A DNA stretch of 64,000 bases from Chaetomium olivaceum (Eukaryota > Ascomycota > Sordariomycetes > Sordariales > Chaetomiaceae). Location of the stretch: the NCBI GenBank assembly GCA_039881045.1, contig JAYWVB010000006.1, positions 620,001 through 684,000 on the forward strand, written 5' to 3'. Position 1 is the first letter of the stretch; each line of letters starts with the position of its first letter. Under the pieces are notes generated by a model, which saw only the letters and a program-made list of their open reading frames with translations, was not told the DNA's origin and did not search any database. The position numbers and the translations under genes were made by a program. This document shows, in pieces, positions 35,646-48,907 of the stretch.

Positions 35646-37776
35646 TCACTCCAACCCCATCCGAACCTCATCACCCACCCCCCAGCTCCCGGCCTCCGCC
35701 CCAGCCTCCTGCACCGCAATCCTCGTCTGCGTCGCCAGCACGGCCGCGTCGTCTTCACTACTAGCCGCGACGCTGGCCCGGCGACTGCGCTCGCTGCGGT
35801 GCGACGAGTCCGTGACGCGCCGCCGTAAGGTGAAGCGCGCAGAGCGGCTCGACGTCGACAGCACCGAGGCCGAGTCATGTTCTTCGTCGCGTTCGTCGGC
35901 GGTGGTGTTGCGGTGGTTGTTGTGGTTGAGGTTGTGGATGGAGGATGGTGGGGAGAGGGAGAGGTCGGGCGAGCTGGGGGTTAGGTCGACGGTGGGGACG
36001 GCGGGGGTCGGATTGAGGCCTGTTGGTAGGCGCGGGGTTGTGGATGCGGGTGTGGCCGGTTTGGAGGGGGTATCGGCGCCGTTGGCGGCGGCTTGGTCTT
36101 GCTCGACGGCGTCATCCGCTTCGACGAGTTCGGCGTCGCGGTACCATTTCCTTCGCCTAGTCCAACGGGCCCAGCCGTCTTGGCCGCGTCGACCGTTCTG
36201 CCACTGTAATGGGGTTAGTACCGTCTGTGGGGGACCGTGCAGCCAAAGAGGGAACTAACCTTGTTGTCGTAATACACCCACCCCATCCTCCCACCCGGCC
36301 CGTCATAATCCCAGCCTTCGGTTTTGCCATCGATCGGTGTTACAGCTTCATCTTGCACCCCGTCTACCCTCCACCGGGACCCCTCGGCCCATTGCCAGCG
36401 CATGTTACTCCCATCCTCTACCTCGGGCAACTCAAACTCGGCGCGTGGCGGCACGGCATTGTTATGCTCGTCCGTCCAAGCGGGCCGCTCGTATCCAAAC
36501 AGACTGGTGGTCCACCCTATGCCCAGCCAGCGCCGCTGGTTCTCGTAAATGATAAAGGTAAAACGCACGCCTGTGCCGCGACCGCCGCGGGCACGGCGGA
36601 GGGCCTTCGTCAGCTCTGATTCTCTTGGCGACTTGGCGCTGCCTGGGGTGGAAGGCGATTTGGCGTTTGAAGAGGTGGCGGCGTTGCTCGTAACGGACTT
36701 GGTTCCCGCAGACGAAGCAGCGGACGCGGCCTTGGTGGGGCCTTCAAAGGGCAGGCGGTGACGAGGCTCAGGACCCGTCGGAGGGTGGCGCTTCGCCAGA
36801 GGATGACGCGCGTTACTCGGATGACACGGGCGTGCCAGCTGAGAAGGATAGTGCCCAAAATCAAGATGACACGTCGCGTAGTAATGATTCGGAGTGGTGG
36901 GAGAGTAAGAAGGATCCAAGCCGGGATGCAGAGCAAAATGCGGACGAAAAGGGTGGTGAGTGCCGGCCGCGTAGTTGCCGATGTTGGTGTGCGCTGGGTG
37001 CTGAGGAAGTCGGTCAGTTCGAGCAGCGGCTCCAGCAGGATGTTGCACCGCGCCGTAAACTCGCGCAGCGTCTCGACAATCTCATCCAGCGTCTTCTGAT
37101 GCCGTGTGTTTGTGACCTCCGATAATGACCCCTTGTTTCTCGTATGGCCGCTCGCCCCCCCTGGTCCCGCACTGCCATTGGCCGTCTTGCCGTTCTTCTT
37201 CTCTGGCGCTCCGTCCACGGACAAGTTCTTGCCCCTTCGAGATGTCTTAGCACCTTTTGTCTCGGAGACGACTGCCGTGCCGTCTCCTGTGCCAAGCCCC
37301 GGCTCGCTCCATCCGCTGCTGCTCAGCGGGCTGAACCGTCGGCCGTACATGCCGCCGATCAGGACCAGCACTAGAACCAGCGGGCCCGCCACACGCACCA
37401 CGAAATCTCCGTACAGCACGGCCGCCCAGAAGCCCGCCAGCAGCAGGAAGCTCTCCCACGGATCGTTCGTGGTCCATGTTATCAGCCCGACCAGCCTGTT
37501 GAGCGGCAACAGAAATGGGTGGCTGTATGCGAGCGCGCGCGTGATCTGTGGTGGTGTCGCAAGAAGGAGTGGCGACTTCTGGTGTACGAGGATGGTGCTC
37601 CTCCGCTTCGCTGCCGAGGTGGCGCTCGGGGTGGTCGCACTCAAGGTCGCGGGAGAGAAGGAAGCGTACGTGGGGGGCGGCGCGCCCGAGAAAATCGTGG
37701 AACCATCACTGCGGGATGGGGTGGATTGGTGTTGCGAGTCCAAGGGATCGCCGTGTTGTGTGAGAGGAGTCGACAT
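35646..37776 (-). CDS. Pex23/Pex30-type dysferlin-domain membrane protein (one apparent frameshift)
   Basis: Exons 37776-36260 and 36203-35646; the 56-nt intron has a GTTAGT donor, a TACTAAC branch point and a TTACAG acceptor. The product is about 691 residues. The first half is the Pex24p-type membrane region: PLNRLVGLITWTTNDPWESF, then hydrophobic helices to MYGRRFSPL, and later a second membrane block (LLCIPAWILLTLPPLRIIT). The second half has the dysferlin motifs FIIYENQRRWLGIGWT, LFGYERPAWTDE and GWVYYDNK plus RRKWYRDAELVE after the intron. Family members sit in ER-peroxisome contact sites and regulate peroxisome number and size. One C added near 36754 (GG on the plus strand) joins SLVTA to LPFEGP and restores the phase exactly. 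The acidic, Ser/Thr-rich tail ends at 35646. Confidence 0.87.
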
Positions 37777-39004
37777 GTGCTCGAGCCACGGTTCCTAGAG
37801 TCGGGGCGATATCCCGATTAGCTGATGTCGATGCTGGGCCGCTCATGGCAGTCTCAAAAGCTGGTGTTTCTGAAGCCACGCGGGGCTTTCGGTGATGTCG
37901 TCACGAAATGTGTAGTTGTCTTGGGATGGATGGCTGACCGCCGTCGGATCTCGTGGATGCCAGGGTCGCCAGTCGCAAATGGGAAGTTCCGTGCCTTCAA
38001 AAAGGCGCCGACTTGGTGGGAGAATGATTGATGGCGGGGAAATGGGGAAAATTGGTGGGAAAGGAAGATTGATAACGTTCTATCCGTAAAAAGCAAAGAG
38101 GAACAAACTCACAAATGCAGCCATGAACTAAGCTTGCCGACCGTTGCAGGACGTCGGCTGGCTCTTCCATGTGTGCCTGTAATGGCTTGCGTCCTCCCTG
38201 CACGGGTCACGTCATGGGTTGCGCGCCCGGACGTCAGCCAGCTGACAGACAGAAATGCCGATCTAGACCAAAGGCAACAAAAACCAAGATCGGTGCAAAA
38301 TGATAGAATGACAATTTGAGGGTCGGTACGCAATGCAAATTAATGGTGCGATTTTTGGATGCTAACGGAGAGAAAGCGGCGCAGAGGAGAGAAGTCGACA
38401 TGTGTAGACAGTCCGATCTCACGTGGTGGGTAATCGTCCGCTCCTGGCAGGCGCCCGCCCAGTCCGGGGTTGGGCCCAAGTCGTTGCCTGACCCCGCTGC
38501 GATCCCCGGCTCGGCCGGGGAAAATCACATGCAAAATTGGCGACACAGGAATCTCAAGATGCAGAGCATGCATTGTCCCGTGCCATCCATGATCTTTACC
38601 GACCTCGGATAATTCGGGTACCTCATACCTGCCCGGTAGCCGCTCAGACCATCATAGCAAGAAACCTTGTACTACATAGGAGTTATGACTGCGTGAGAGC
38701 TTGGAATGCAAAATAATGAAATTAAAGGCCATGCATTCCACTTCTTTGAGCATGCCGTTGGCGCAAAGCCCTGAACGCCTCGGCTCGGGAGATCATCTAC
38801 ATCATCTGCGAACATTCGCTAATCATAGCAGCGGATCTCAACTCCCTCAGCGTAAAGAAGCACCATGTCCACTTTCACGAGGTATAAACGATTAATTCCC
38901 GATTACAACAATGTATGTACAGTCGCTCCCTAATATGTATATAAGACCGGCAAACCAATGCAGACAAAAAAAAACAACTCATCGCAAGTTCCATCATGAG
39001 CCCC
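37777..39004. other. Intergenic, nothing recognised
   Basis: About 1.2 kb, upstream of the Pex23-like gene and downstream of the 42790 gene, both on the minus strand. No gene, RNA or repeat recognised. Confidence 0.45.
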
Positions 39005-42000
39005 TTACTTCAGCTCCTCCCCAACCGCACTCACAGGCCCAGCCGACAGCGGCGTGGGCGTCTGGCTGCTAAAGCGCCACTTAATCGAGTCCAATCTGTA
39101 ATCACCATCAGTCAGTCAGCCTTGATCAATCTCATCGACCTAAAAAGGCCATGGGAAACCAAAAAAAAAAAAAAAAAAAAACACGAGAACCCCGGCGTCG
39201 GACATTCAACCTCCTTATTCCACGAACTCAACCGCTTGCACAACCTCCTCGCATGCAACGCGCCATTCTCCATCCCCCTCGCCGTCGACCGCGCCTTCTC
39301 AAGCACCAACGTCTGCGTCTTCCCAACACCGCTCCCCTCCCCACCACCACTCTCCCCATCCTCAGCCTGATAAACGAGCGTCACCACACAAACCGCCCCC
39401 CCTTGCGCCGACACCCGTTCCGCAACCTTCACCTTGCGCGGGTCAATCCTCACCGCCGTCGGCGCGTCCGAGGGCGTCGTCAACACCCCGCTCTGATGGT
39501 CGTCGATCAGGCGCAGGTACTGGCCGGGGTGTGCGGAGCGGAAGACTTCTTTGTCACCATCCATGAAGCCCGCGAGGTCGAAGACGTCCATGGTCGGGAG
39601 GAAACCGCTGCCGCTGCCGCTGCCGCCGGTGGGGGTGTGGGAGAGGGTTGGTGTGAGGGTCGGGGTTTCGGGCTTGGAGAAGCTGTTGTTGGGGTTGGGT
39701 GAGCCGGTTTTGTTGTTGTGGTGGTGGCCGCCGAGGGCCGGGGAATTAGCCCGGGTGTTGCTGGCGCTGGATGTTGGGGTCGCAAGTGGGGTGGTGTTGA
39801 GGTGGAGGATGGATGGGAAGGTTGCTTGCGGCGGGGGTAATTGGATTGGTGGTGGGGCTTGTTCCCGTCTATGAATCGGCTCGGATGCCGATGCGGGTGA
39901 TGGTACTCGTGCTGGTGTTGGTGATGGTGATGGCGCTAATGCTGATACCTGTGCTGGTGGCGGTGCTGATACTGCTACTGGTGCTGGTGCTGGTGCTGGT
40001 GCTAGCGTGACATGCCGATTCGGACCGGGAGCCGCCGACAGCCGGATTTCCTCCGCCACTGGGTCCCTGTAAGGGGGTAGCTGCACCGGTGCGGATCCGG
40101 CCCGGTTATCTCTTAGTGGTTGGGCGAGTTTTGCGTTGACGCCCGATAACAGTGCTGATCGTGAAGGGGAGCCGCTCCGCATGGGGCCTGAGGGAAGCGG
40201 CCGTCGGGCACTAGCCGGCTTGGGCGATTGTGAATTGGGACGGGTGTCGCAGCTGAGGAGCCCGGGAAATCTTGTAAAATATTTTGCAGGCTGGCCGGGC
40301 TGGGCTTCCTCAAGTCGCCGTGGGATGGGGTTGGGCCGCTGCTTGGTGGCATGCTACTGTCAGCTGGCCTCTCCGGCAATACCATGGAAGGCGAGGTATG
40401 GGCCTGACTCGTAGGATGCCGGTTGCTACTGCGGGCATGGATCTTAAACACCCGCTTGTGCCCCCCTCCTGTGCTCGACACTGAACCGGCCCTTGACGGG
40501 GGCTCAAGACTCGCACGAGCACTCCGCGAGGCGGTGCTTTCAGCACTGCCGTTAGCATTGATTGCCGTGAATCCGCTCCGCGGCGGCCCTTGCAAATTCA
40601 GCGCCTGAGCCGCAATGTGCTGCGCAGAAGGGATATCGGCGGCCCCCCGGATATCGTCTCGATTCGAAAAGCTCGTCCGTCGGCTGTCGAAGTCCGTCCT
40701 CCCAGGACCTTTACCAACTGAATCCCGGTCAGAATCGCCTTCCAGGTCCTTCCTATGCATATCCCCTGCGTCCCTCATCTCGACGTCCTCCGCGGTAGTG
40801 TTGATGGGCGGGATACGGGGTCGCTGCGGGGCAGCGGTGACCGGCTGGCGCAAGACCCGGGTAATGAAATAGTCTCGAGCCTCTCTGACAAAGGGAATAT
40901 CCCGCGAACTCGGGTCGTCAAAGTCGAGAGTAGACAAATGGGTTGATGTCACCCATCCCACACTCCACATACGACTACTTGGGTCAGTTGAATCTTAAGA
41001 GTCAAAACGGGCATGGGGATTCTTACCAATCGGCGCTCTCAGCACACAAAACGGGGAATTCCCGCTTCCTCTCCAGCGGCCCACCATCCTCATAACCCTT
41101 CGCCCAGCTCTTGATACCCGTAATCCGACCGTCGACCTCGCGATACACATAGCACTTGGGCGGTTTGGGCACACCCAGTGGCCTCCCGTCCTCCGAAGTC
41201 TCCCGAAAGATGCCCGTGTCCGCCAAGGTGCCCATCAGGCCGGCTGGCGAGATGTCATCCCACGGCAGAATCAGAACGGGGCACTTCAAGTCCCCGCCAG
41301 TCGTAACATAAAACCGGCAGGGGAGGGGGTTAATGATGCCAGCCAAGCGTTTGCGGTGCAGTGCGGCTTTCTGCGAATTCAAAGGATCCAAAGGGGGGTA
41401 GCCCATCTCGGCGCGCCGCGTCTGGCTGAGGTTGTTCGCGTTGAAGGCCTTGTAACCATCCTTAAACGCCTTCAAGACTACCTGGTTGTTTTGGTTCGCT
41501 CGCTCCTTGGTGCAGTCGACAACTCGGTGCCCAAGCGTCTCGATGGCGGTCGCATGCGCCTTTGACATGAAACCGTGCTGCGCACTGGCGAGATGCTTTG
41601 CCGCACCGCGAAGGGGATGCTCACCAAAATGCACTCCGTGTTCATCGCACCTGAGGATGTAGAAATCGCCGGTCGTCGGGGGATACTGAACTATGACATG
41701 CTTGTATGAAGCTGGTTTCTCAGGTGTGCCGTAGACATCGTCGAATGAGACGGTCCTCTCACCCCTTTCTTCCTCTTCGTCGACCATCACTGGGGACCGA
41801 TCAGTGTTCGGCTTGGGGGACTCATTTGCCTTCTCAAGCTTCACACGCTTCACGCGACTCGACGACGGCGCGGGAGAGTCGTGGATTGACTCGCCATTAG
41901 CTTTCCGCTTCAGATCATGATCGAGCTTGGGGCTCGGCGTGGCGGAGACGGGGGGCTGTTGGTTGAAGTTATCCTGTCTTGAGATCGGGGTTGGACCCGC

Positions 42001-42790
42001 TGGTGATTGGAGGACAGATGGAATCTCTCTGTCTGGAACCTCCTCGACTGTGGGGCGCCGGTAATACGATTGGGCTGGCGCTTCTTGGCCGTGGCCATCG
42101 CGATTCCGTGGCGATCTCGCCTGTCGAGCCTGTGCATCATGAAAAGCGCTGGTCTGGAAGGGGATCTGCTGCCTATCTGTCTCCGTTGGGGTTGGGGTAG
42201 GCAAGGGAGATGGCTGGGGTTGCGATGGAACCTCGGCTGCAGGTGGTGGCGCAGGAAAAGTTTCAGCGGAAGTGGGTTGACGAGAGATAACAGCCGCCGG
42301 AACCGCCGTTTGAAAGGCACCTGACGGCCCGCCTGGAAATGCCGGCCGATGACTTGGGCTCAGATCGGGCTGGCATAATTAGCAATCATCCAAAATATGC
42401 TGGGCTGCAATCACCTACCCCGGCAGTTATCAAAGCCGTAATAGCCGTGAAGAGTTCTGCGTCGTATCGTTGCCTCTGCTCGTCGTAATGCTGCTTTCGT
42501 TCCTTCGCCCTCTCCTGGTACGTTTGCCGTAACGCCGCGATTTCCAGATCTCGGTTCTTCCTCAGGACTGCCTCCATGCTCTTCCATAGCGACGGCTCGA
42601 TCCCGGCTAGCCCTGCTAGCTGCTTCTCATACTGTGCGTGGATTGCTCGTGATCCCTCGTCCACCTCCCTGAGCCCTTGCCTTTCCCAGGCATCATGCTG
42701 GCGAACTAGCTCATCGATCTTGTGCTGTATCTCGGCGTGGTCGGCCTCGGCCTTCCTCGTCTCCAGTAGCAAACCCTGCGACGCCGACAT
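39005..42790 (-). CDS. Conserved coiled-coil/disordered protein, function unknown (one apparent frameshift)
   Basis: Exons 42790-42419, 42369-41027, 40977-about 39185 and 39095-39005; the first two introns are each 49 nt. The product is about 1199 residues. Residues 1-115 form a charged coiled coil (QHKIDELVRQHDAWERQGLR). A conserved centre in exon 2 includes YILRCDEHGVHFG and LRGAAKHLASAQHGF, spaced like a Cys/His zinc site, and continues through LPCRFYVTTGG and PVLILPWDDISPAGLMG into exon 3 (WSVGWVTSTHL). The rest is Ser/Pro-rich with an Ala-Pro repeat, then a more ordered block (FDLAGFMDGDKEVFRSAHPG). One base is missing somewhere in 40150-40290, perhaps at CCC 40261-40263. The last intron holds a T tract (coding strand) and its donor (GTGTTT) is weak; an alternative GTTGAA donor would end the protein sooner. 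Confidence 0.7.
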
Positions 42791-45700
42791 CTTGAAGCGA
42801 CTGCGACGCGACCATGCGCTAGCTGCACGTGAGCCTAGGTAAAAGACGGCAATGGCCTCGCGGATACTTGTCAGAGTAAAAAGGATACGGCGAATTCAGT
42901 TTTATCTGAGCCCGGGTTGAATGGTCTAGAGGAGGGGTCTAAAATGTTAGAGATGGGTCACAGTAAACGGCCGCGCCGCTTAAGGGAACAACAGGAAGGG
43001 TTGTGTAACCACCTGGCGACTCGAGCGCCATATGCTTCCACTACCGGGGAGATAGGTGGAGGCCAGGAATAGGTACGGCTTGTCAGGCTGAGTGAGGTAC
43101 GTATCTTACGTACAAAATCCAATGTGAGTTTGCGGCGCTGCTTGCCCTTGCCGTTCGTCTGTGAGGGCGTGGTTTGAAAATTACCCGCAAAATCCGGCGG
43201 GAAGGAACGGGGTTCAAAGTCCGATTCCTGCTGCACACGTTCTGGATTAGGCAATGCACAGCCGCCGAGCGAAAATGATCTTTTGAAAAATGAAATAAAA
43301 TGAAGGCCATGAAATGGGGCGCGAAGGAATGAGGTGCCACTTCACTTGAAGTTCGATTTCATTTCGCGCCACAAAGAGGGCGGTGGTCAGTTGACGAATA
43401 GAGCCATCTTGACCATAGACTGGGAAAAGAAAAAAACGCAAGGTTTTTTTGTGTCTGCGGACGCCAGCAGCCCTGGTGCAATGGAGGGAGCCCTCATGAG
43501 TGGCGACTCGGACCGACACAGAAAACGCGCGTTCGGTGACTCGATCGGAGAAAAGATCAACAGCGAGCTTTGCTTACCTCCTTGGTCGTGAATGTTATGA
43601 AATGGTAGCGTGTACTCGGCTTCCACGTAGCTAAACGCGACCGGAGCGATGCGACTCGAGCCGATGATGAAATCGTGGACGGCGCGCGGATGGGGTTGGG
43701 GATAGGGAGGGGGATAGGTGGGATGGGTGGTAGAAGGAGACAACGTGGAGGGAAATGGTCGAGATAGCCACAGTTGCTTATTATTAGAGCTTGGCTAATC
43801 GCGCCAGTAAGGGGCTCGGGAATGCGAGTGAGTTCCAGGTTCCTCTACGGCCGCCCCCGTATCACCCTGGGCCGCTAGGAAAGTGGACGGTAGTCAGCGG
43901 GTGGGAGGTGCCGTGTATGGGCATTGTAGACCACACTGTACCGGGGGCGCGCAGCCTGAGGCACGGTGGGGGCTAGGCTCGATTCTGAAGGGCTGGCGCA
44001 GACTAGCGAGAAAAACCATTGGGGCTGGGACCCAGGGAACGAGTGGTGTGACAGGGATTATGGCAGCGGTATAAGATTAGCACGAAGGTCGCCCGTGTGA
44101 GCAGAGACGGGTAGAAAGCCCGGAACGCCCTAGCATCGGTGTAACGGAAAAGCAAAGGCGGGATTATCTGTCAGACCAGACACTCATATTCGTACAAGAA
44201 GAGATGGTCATTTGCACAAGCACTGCAGCGCGACTGGACAACAAAATCACAACTCTTCAATCGAAGTGCAGTGCGCGACATGGCCGTCGGTGTTGGTTGG
44301 TTGGTTGGCCGCTCGTTAGCTCTAGCGAGGAACGAGTAACGAGCTGTTGGGACCACTCGTCGGGCATTCATGATTCATTCGCGCTGCTGGCCCGGGGGCT
44401 GGTGCTCGGCGTGTGTGTGATATGTCCCATGCATTTGGCTCCGTGGACACGAGGGCCCTTGCACGTCCAGGTTGGGCAAAATCCGATCCATGGCTGCCGA
44501 GACGCTGGGAACCCACCATCGCCCGTTAGTGTCCCTCTCCCTCGGATAATCAAAATCCTTCCATGTTCGGGTTCGGTCTGTTGCGCCGAAGCCAGCGGCA
44601 GAAGATTCCTAAATAAGAATTTGGAAGTACCCAAGAAATGACTGGCTGCATCCCAAGGAATCTCGTTTTTATCGTTTTTGATGCGCATGCAACCCTGCGG
44701 CCCTAGATGGACACAGTCAGGTCCGAAAGTGATTACTTGCTCCTTACGATGGAGCAAAGGACGTATTTTAATTTTTTAGTTTGCCACGAATCTCTTCATT
44801 TTCATGCTCCATTTTCCGAGCCCCACTCGCGCAGCGCCATCCCACCTCCCCGTACAAAATCCGAGTCTCCCTATCATGACACCGTCTGGGTTATATTGGC
44901 TAGACTTTTTGGCGCTTTTCGTAATTAGTGCGTCGGTCCACCAAACAAGTGGCGTCGCGCGTACAAAAAGTGCACTTAGTGAGCACCAGCGGTGTGCAGC
45001 CGCCGTGCCTTCCGAAACACAGCTCGCAGATCGTAATCAACCCCCAGTCATTTCCAGTCTGAATCGTCATTTGTTTCATCCCTGTATCTAACCAGACTGC
45101 ACCCCCGCTTACTCATTGCTCACATACCATATACGAACGCTTTTATGGGCAATGGGTGGCAGTCATAGATGGTACAGATTAGACGAAAACTACGACGGTA
45201 CGACTGTCCCAGTAGTAGAGACGGGATTATGGGATGAAGCTTACTTCGTCGTACCCAGGCCGGCGACAATCAACCATCATGCATCCTCTCTGACTCCGAC
45301 ACTTAGCAGTTTCCAATGACAAATCATCGGCGCTGCATAAAACCGCATCGATCTACTCTAGCCCACATGTGACCGCACTGACTGATCTACTCCGACGTCC
45401 TTCCCCTCGACCTGTATCCATGATTGGAGCCTAGTCTGGGGCTAGCAGGCGGGGTGGGCTACCCGCACTCCCGCATCGCCACCTAATTGCCAATCGAGCA
45501 ACCAGAGCGCAGCAGCGCAGCAGGCAGTTTTTTTGGAGGGGGCAAACTGGAAACCCGCCCGAGTCGCCTACATGATGAGCGTGTCTACCAAACAAAATCG
45601 TCATATTATGCCCGACGTGTGTTCAGGCTGCAACCTAACCCAACGGGAATGGCCTCCCTTCCTCTAGTTACTCCGACGCGCGGCCGAAACGTGGTTACCG

Positions 45701-47170
45701 TTACTGTGGCATAGCATCTAGGCAGTCAGGTGCTGTACAACGCGCCCGGTGCCATCTCGATAGTGGAGGGCACTAGCGATGTAACACAAATGGCACCATT
45801 CGTTAGATACGGAATCCGGCCAGTCATCAGCACGGAGCCCCCATCTTGCCGAATCCATGTCCAGACCGGCCAACTCGGCCAACTCGGACGGGGTAATTGA
45901 TGGATGAAATGACGAAAAAATGAATGATTCGCACTCAGTCACCCAGTTCGGACTCCCAGTCTTTACACTACTCTACTCGCAGTTTGCCATCACCTCCGTC
46001 AACCATCGCATTCCCTGCGCGTGCAGTTGGTCCTGACTAGGACATTGCTCATCGGTCAGGGGTGGTTGGTTGACTTGGTTGTATGGTCCACAGTGCGACA
46101 AAGTTCGGGTGACATACGTTGGAGCTGTAAGTAACCGCGCCATCGGCTGCCGCCAATGTTGGTGGACCATGGGCCGAGCATTCCCGCTTGCGTTGTTGGC
46201 GGCCCCTCTAGCCCAGACGAAGAAAGCGAGATAAACTGTGGACGGTCAAGATTATCCGTCGCATGGGGCGCGATCAGCCTATCACGCCAGCTGAAATCAC
46301 CCAACCGGCCTTGGCCAGGGGGGCGATGTTCGGCCGGGTTGTGGCACTACTTTCGTCCATACCAGCGCTGCTCCTCGCTCGATTCGTTAATCCCAGCCTC
46401 CATGGAGGCTCGGACGAGACCACAAAGTAACCAGCAACGGGTTTTCGTGTTTCAGACTTTCAGCTGTCCCCTACGTTTCTGAGCGGTAAACCGTCCGATT
46501 GACGAAAGTATGAAACCTCCTCCAACAGCCATGGAATGCCCGCCACCGACGGGCATTCATTTGCGGCACTGCCCTTTGTTGGTGATACAAATGGCCGAGT
46601 CGAAAGCGCGTTGGGGGGTGGGGTTAGAACTGGATACCGTACCATGTTGGCGTTTGATCCTCACAGTTCTATCGCGGGCGGGCATGCTTGATTGGGAATA
46701 GACACTTTTTCATCCTTAGCAGCTTTGATAGAAACCAAGCAGTCTCGTTAGGATAGGTAAATGGGTTTCGTAACAGATAGGCCACTATTACGTATATACT
46801 ATGACATTAAATATAAAGCCACTATACGAGTTTAATATTGGCATCTTTCACTAACCACGAGCCACTATCATTAGCTACCGCCATAGACGCCAATACCGGC
46901 TTTGTGGGAGGCAACTGGCCGTGGTTGACAACGAGCCGAATCAAGCGGACAAAGCCGCTGCGCACGATGAGAGGACAAAGGGCGAAACGAGGTGCTTCAA
47001 AACCTCACTTCATGTTTGCATTCTCCAGTACCTACTCAATTTCAAACTTCGAATACCATGAACGGCCTCGAAGTAACTCGAACACTTTCCCTGATAGCTT
47101 CAGAACGCACCTATACATTAGACGAAAGCGGTCCCGTTTACGGAATCCCCGAATATCCCCGATCGGCGTG
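42791..47170. other. Gene-poor interval of about 4.4 kb
   Basis: Many short open frames on both strands, none with domain character or spliced structure. The right end, 46700-46860, is AT-rich. I found no tRNA, rRNA or repeat here. Confidence 0.45.
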
Positions 47171-48907
47171 ATGACCTCTCAAGTTATTGCGGCCGGGGCG
47201 GCACAAGCCCCCTGCAGGCTGACTCCTCCCTGTAAACGGGGTAAACACGGCTTCTACATTGATGCGAATGGCGAACGTGCTGTCAAAACTATCGGGAAGT
47301 ATTACTTCACCGAAGACGCGCTGGAGCATGACCTTGCAGCTCTGAAAAAGGGGGAGGTGTATGACAGGGACGACTTCTTCAGACGGGCAAAGGCATGGTA
47401 CAAGGCCGAGATTGACCGGAATATGCACTTCGAAACTGTACAACAGGTTGGTAATAATAGATTCTCGTTGGGGGCCAAAACACGGCGTGGTCTAATCAAC
47501 CCGTTACTACACCAGGAGATGTCCCAACCCGACTCGGACATGGGCGTTTCGAAACAAGTCGTACACGGAAACAAAACCTCAGCAATGCCGAATAAAGAAA
47601 CAGAACTTGTTTCCTCTCGTACAACCGACACTCGATCTCAAACACCAACCCGCATCCAACCCGCCCGCGCCGCAAAACGGAAAGCCGCCGCACCGCCCCC
47701 GGCCAAGCGGCCCCCACGACGCAAGAAGACGGAACCAGAACCAGAACTCGCGGTGATACCTGCCGCAATTCAACAAGGCCGAGGATCCATCGACTCGCAC
47801 AGACCCAAAACGGAAGCCGAGACAAGAGGTGACTACGTCCTGGCCGCATACGACTGGGCTCAGTTCCTCAACGGCAACGAGGGCGAGCACCACCCTTCAC
47901 CGTGGTCCTACGTGCAGCTGCAGGGTCTTGATGTGGCTTATTTCTGCATACGGCTGGAGAGAGCAGTGGATAAGCAGATTAGCGAGCTCCTTGCCGAGAA
48001 AGGTATTGGTCTGAGGACGGAGCATGAACCAGACGCAAATAAACTCCAAGCGCCCGCCGCCGCCACCGGGGACTCCTCCACAAGGGTGAAGGAAGCCATC
48101 CCAGATCCCCGCGGCGGCAAGGCGAAACCCCAAGCGCCAGTAACCCCTCCAGCATCTGTTCCTGATGATCGTACAACTAACCTCCCAAACCAAACCCAAC
48201 CCCACCCCAACCCGCTCTGCCCACTAGCCCATCCCTCCAAGCAGCCCTACCAGCACCACCCACCGCCACACCCACCGGCCCCCTTCTCGCCCGCCGCAGC
48301 TCTCGCCCCAGGCGAAGACTGGCGGCCGCCCTGTACCCCTACAATCACCACCACTAACACTAACCTCACCATCAAGCCCCCCTTAACAACCACCACCACC
48401 ACCGCCGCCGCCACCAGCCAAGCTCAGCAAGCCACCAACCTAGCAACCGACACTGGCACCAGCACCAGCACCAACACCAGCAGCTGGGCCGCCGACGAAG
48501 TCCACCGGCGCGCCGCGCTGAACCGACAACACCAACACCAGCAACAGCAACCCGCGCCCGAGGCCGAGATGGAGATCAGCCCGACGCTGGGCCAGTGGCG
48601 GTGGCGGCGGCGGCGGAGTGCGGTGTCGGTGTCTGGGTCTGGGACCGCTGGGATGGTGGAGGATGGGGAGAGGAAAGGGGATCTATTTGGATTGGGGACT
48701 TTGGGATTGGGGTTGGGGCCTGCAAATCTAGATGGGGAGGATATGCCGGTGGTAGTTGAGGTTTCGGGGCTCCGGTTTGTGGTGTTGTTGCCGCCGTCGG
48801 TGCTGTGCCCGTGCCGGTGTGTCGGGTTGGAGGTGGAGGGGCGTGGTGGGTGTGGGATCATGGGGGGGTTGGGGGCGGAGGAGGGGGTGAGGGTGTGGAT
48901 GGTGTGA
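47171..48907 (+). CDS. Hypothetical basic, low-complexity protein
   Basis: A frame open from upstream of 46967 to TGA at 48907. I prefer the ATG at 47171, which is followed by an ordered-looking stretch (GKHGFYIDANGERAVKTIGK, DDFFRRAKAWYKAEIDRN). A strongly basic segment (RAAKRKAAAPPPAKRPPRRKK) could be a nuclear localisation or DNA-contact region. A second ordered block is YDWAQFLNGNEGEHHPSPW to AVDKQISELLAEKGIG. The last 250 residues are Pro-, Thr- and Gln-rich, then Gly/Val-rich. GTTGGT after ETVQQ may be a real splice donor, so internal introns are possible. No family recognised. An upstream ATG at 46967 is the alternative start. Confidence 0.5.
   Translation: MTSQVIAAGAAQAPCRLTPPCKRGKHGFYIDANGERAVKTIGKYYFTEDALEHDLAALKKGEVYDRDDFFRRAKAWYKAEIDRNMHFETVQQVGNNRFSLGAKTRRGLINPLLHQEMSQPDSDMGVSKQVVHGNKTSAMPNKETELVSSRTTDTRSQTPTRIQPARAAKRKAAAPPPAKRPPRRKKTEPEPELAVIPAAIQQGRGSIDSHRPKTEAETRGDYVLAAYDWAQFLNGNEGEHHPSPWSYVQLQGLDVAYFCIRLERAVDKQISELLAEKGIGLRTEHEPDANKLQAPAAATGDSSTRVKEAIPDPRGGKAKPQAPVTPPASVPDDRTTNLPNQTQPHPNPLCPLAHPSKQPYQHHPPPHPPAPFSPAAALAPGEDWRPPCTPTITTTNTNLTIKPPLTTTTTTAAATSQAQQATNLATDTGTSTSTNTSSWAADEVHRRAALNRQHQHQQQQPAPEAEMEISPTLGQWRWRRRRSAVSVSGSGTAGMVEDGERKGDLFGLGTLGLGLGPANLDGEDMPVVVEVSGLRFVVLLPPSVLCPCRCVGLEVEGRGGCGIMGGLGAEEGVRVWMV

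Noticed and set aside
42791..47170. Hidden genes in the 4.4-kb gap
   Set aside because: Checked open frames on both strands; none shows family motifs or joinable exons.
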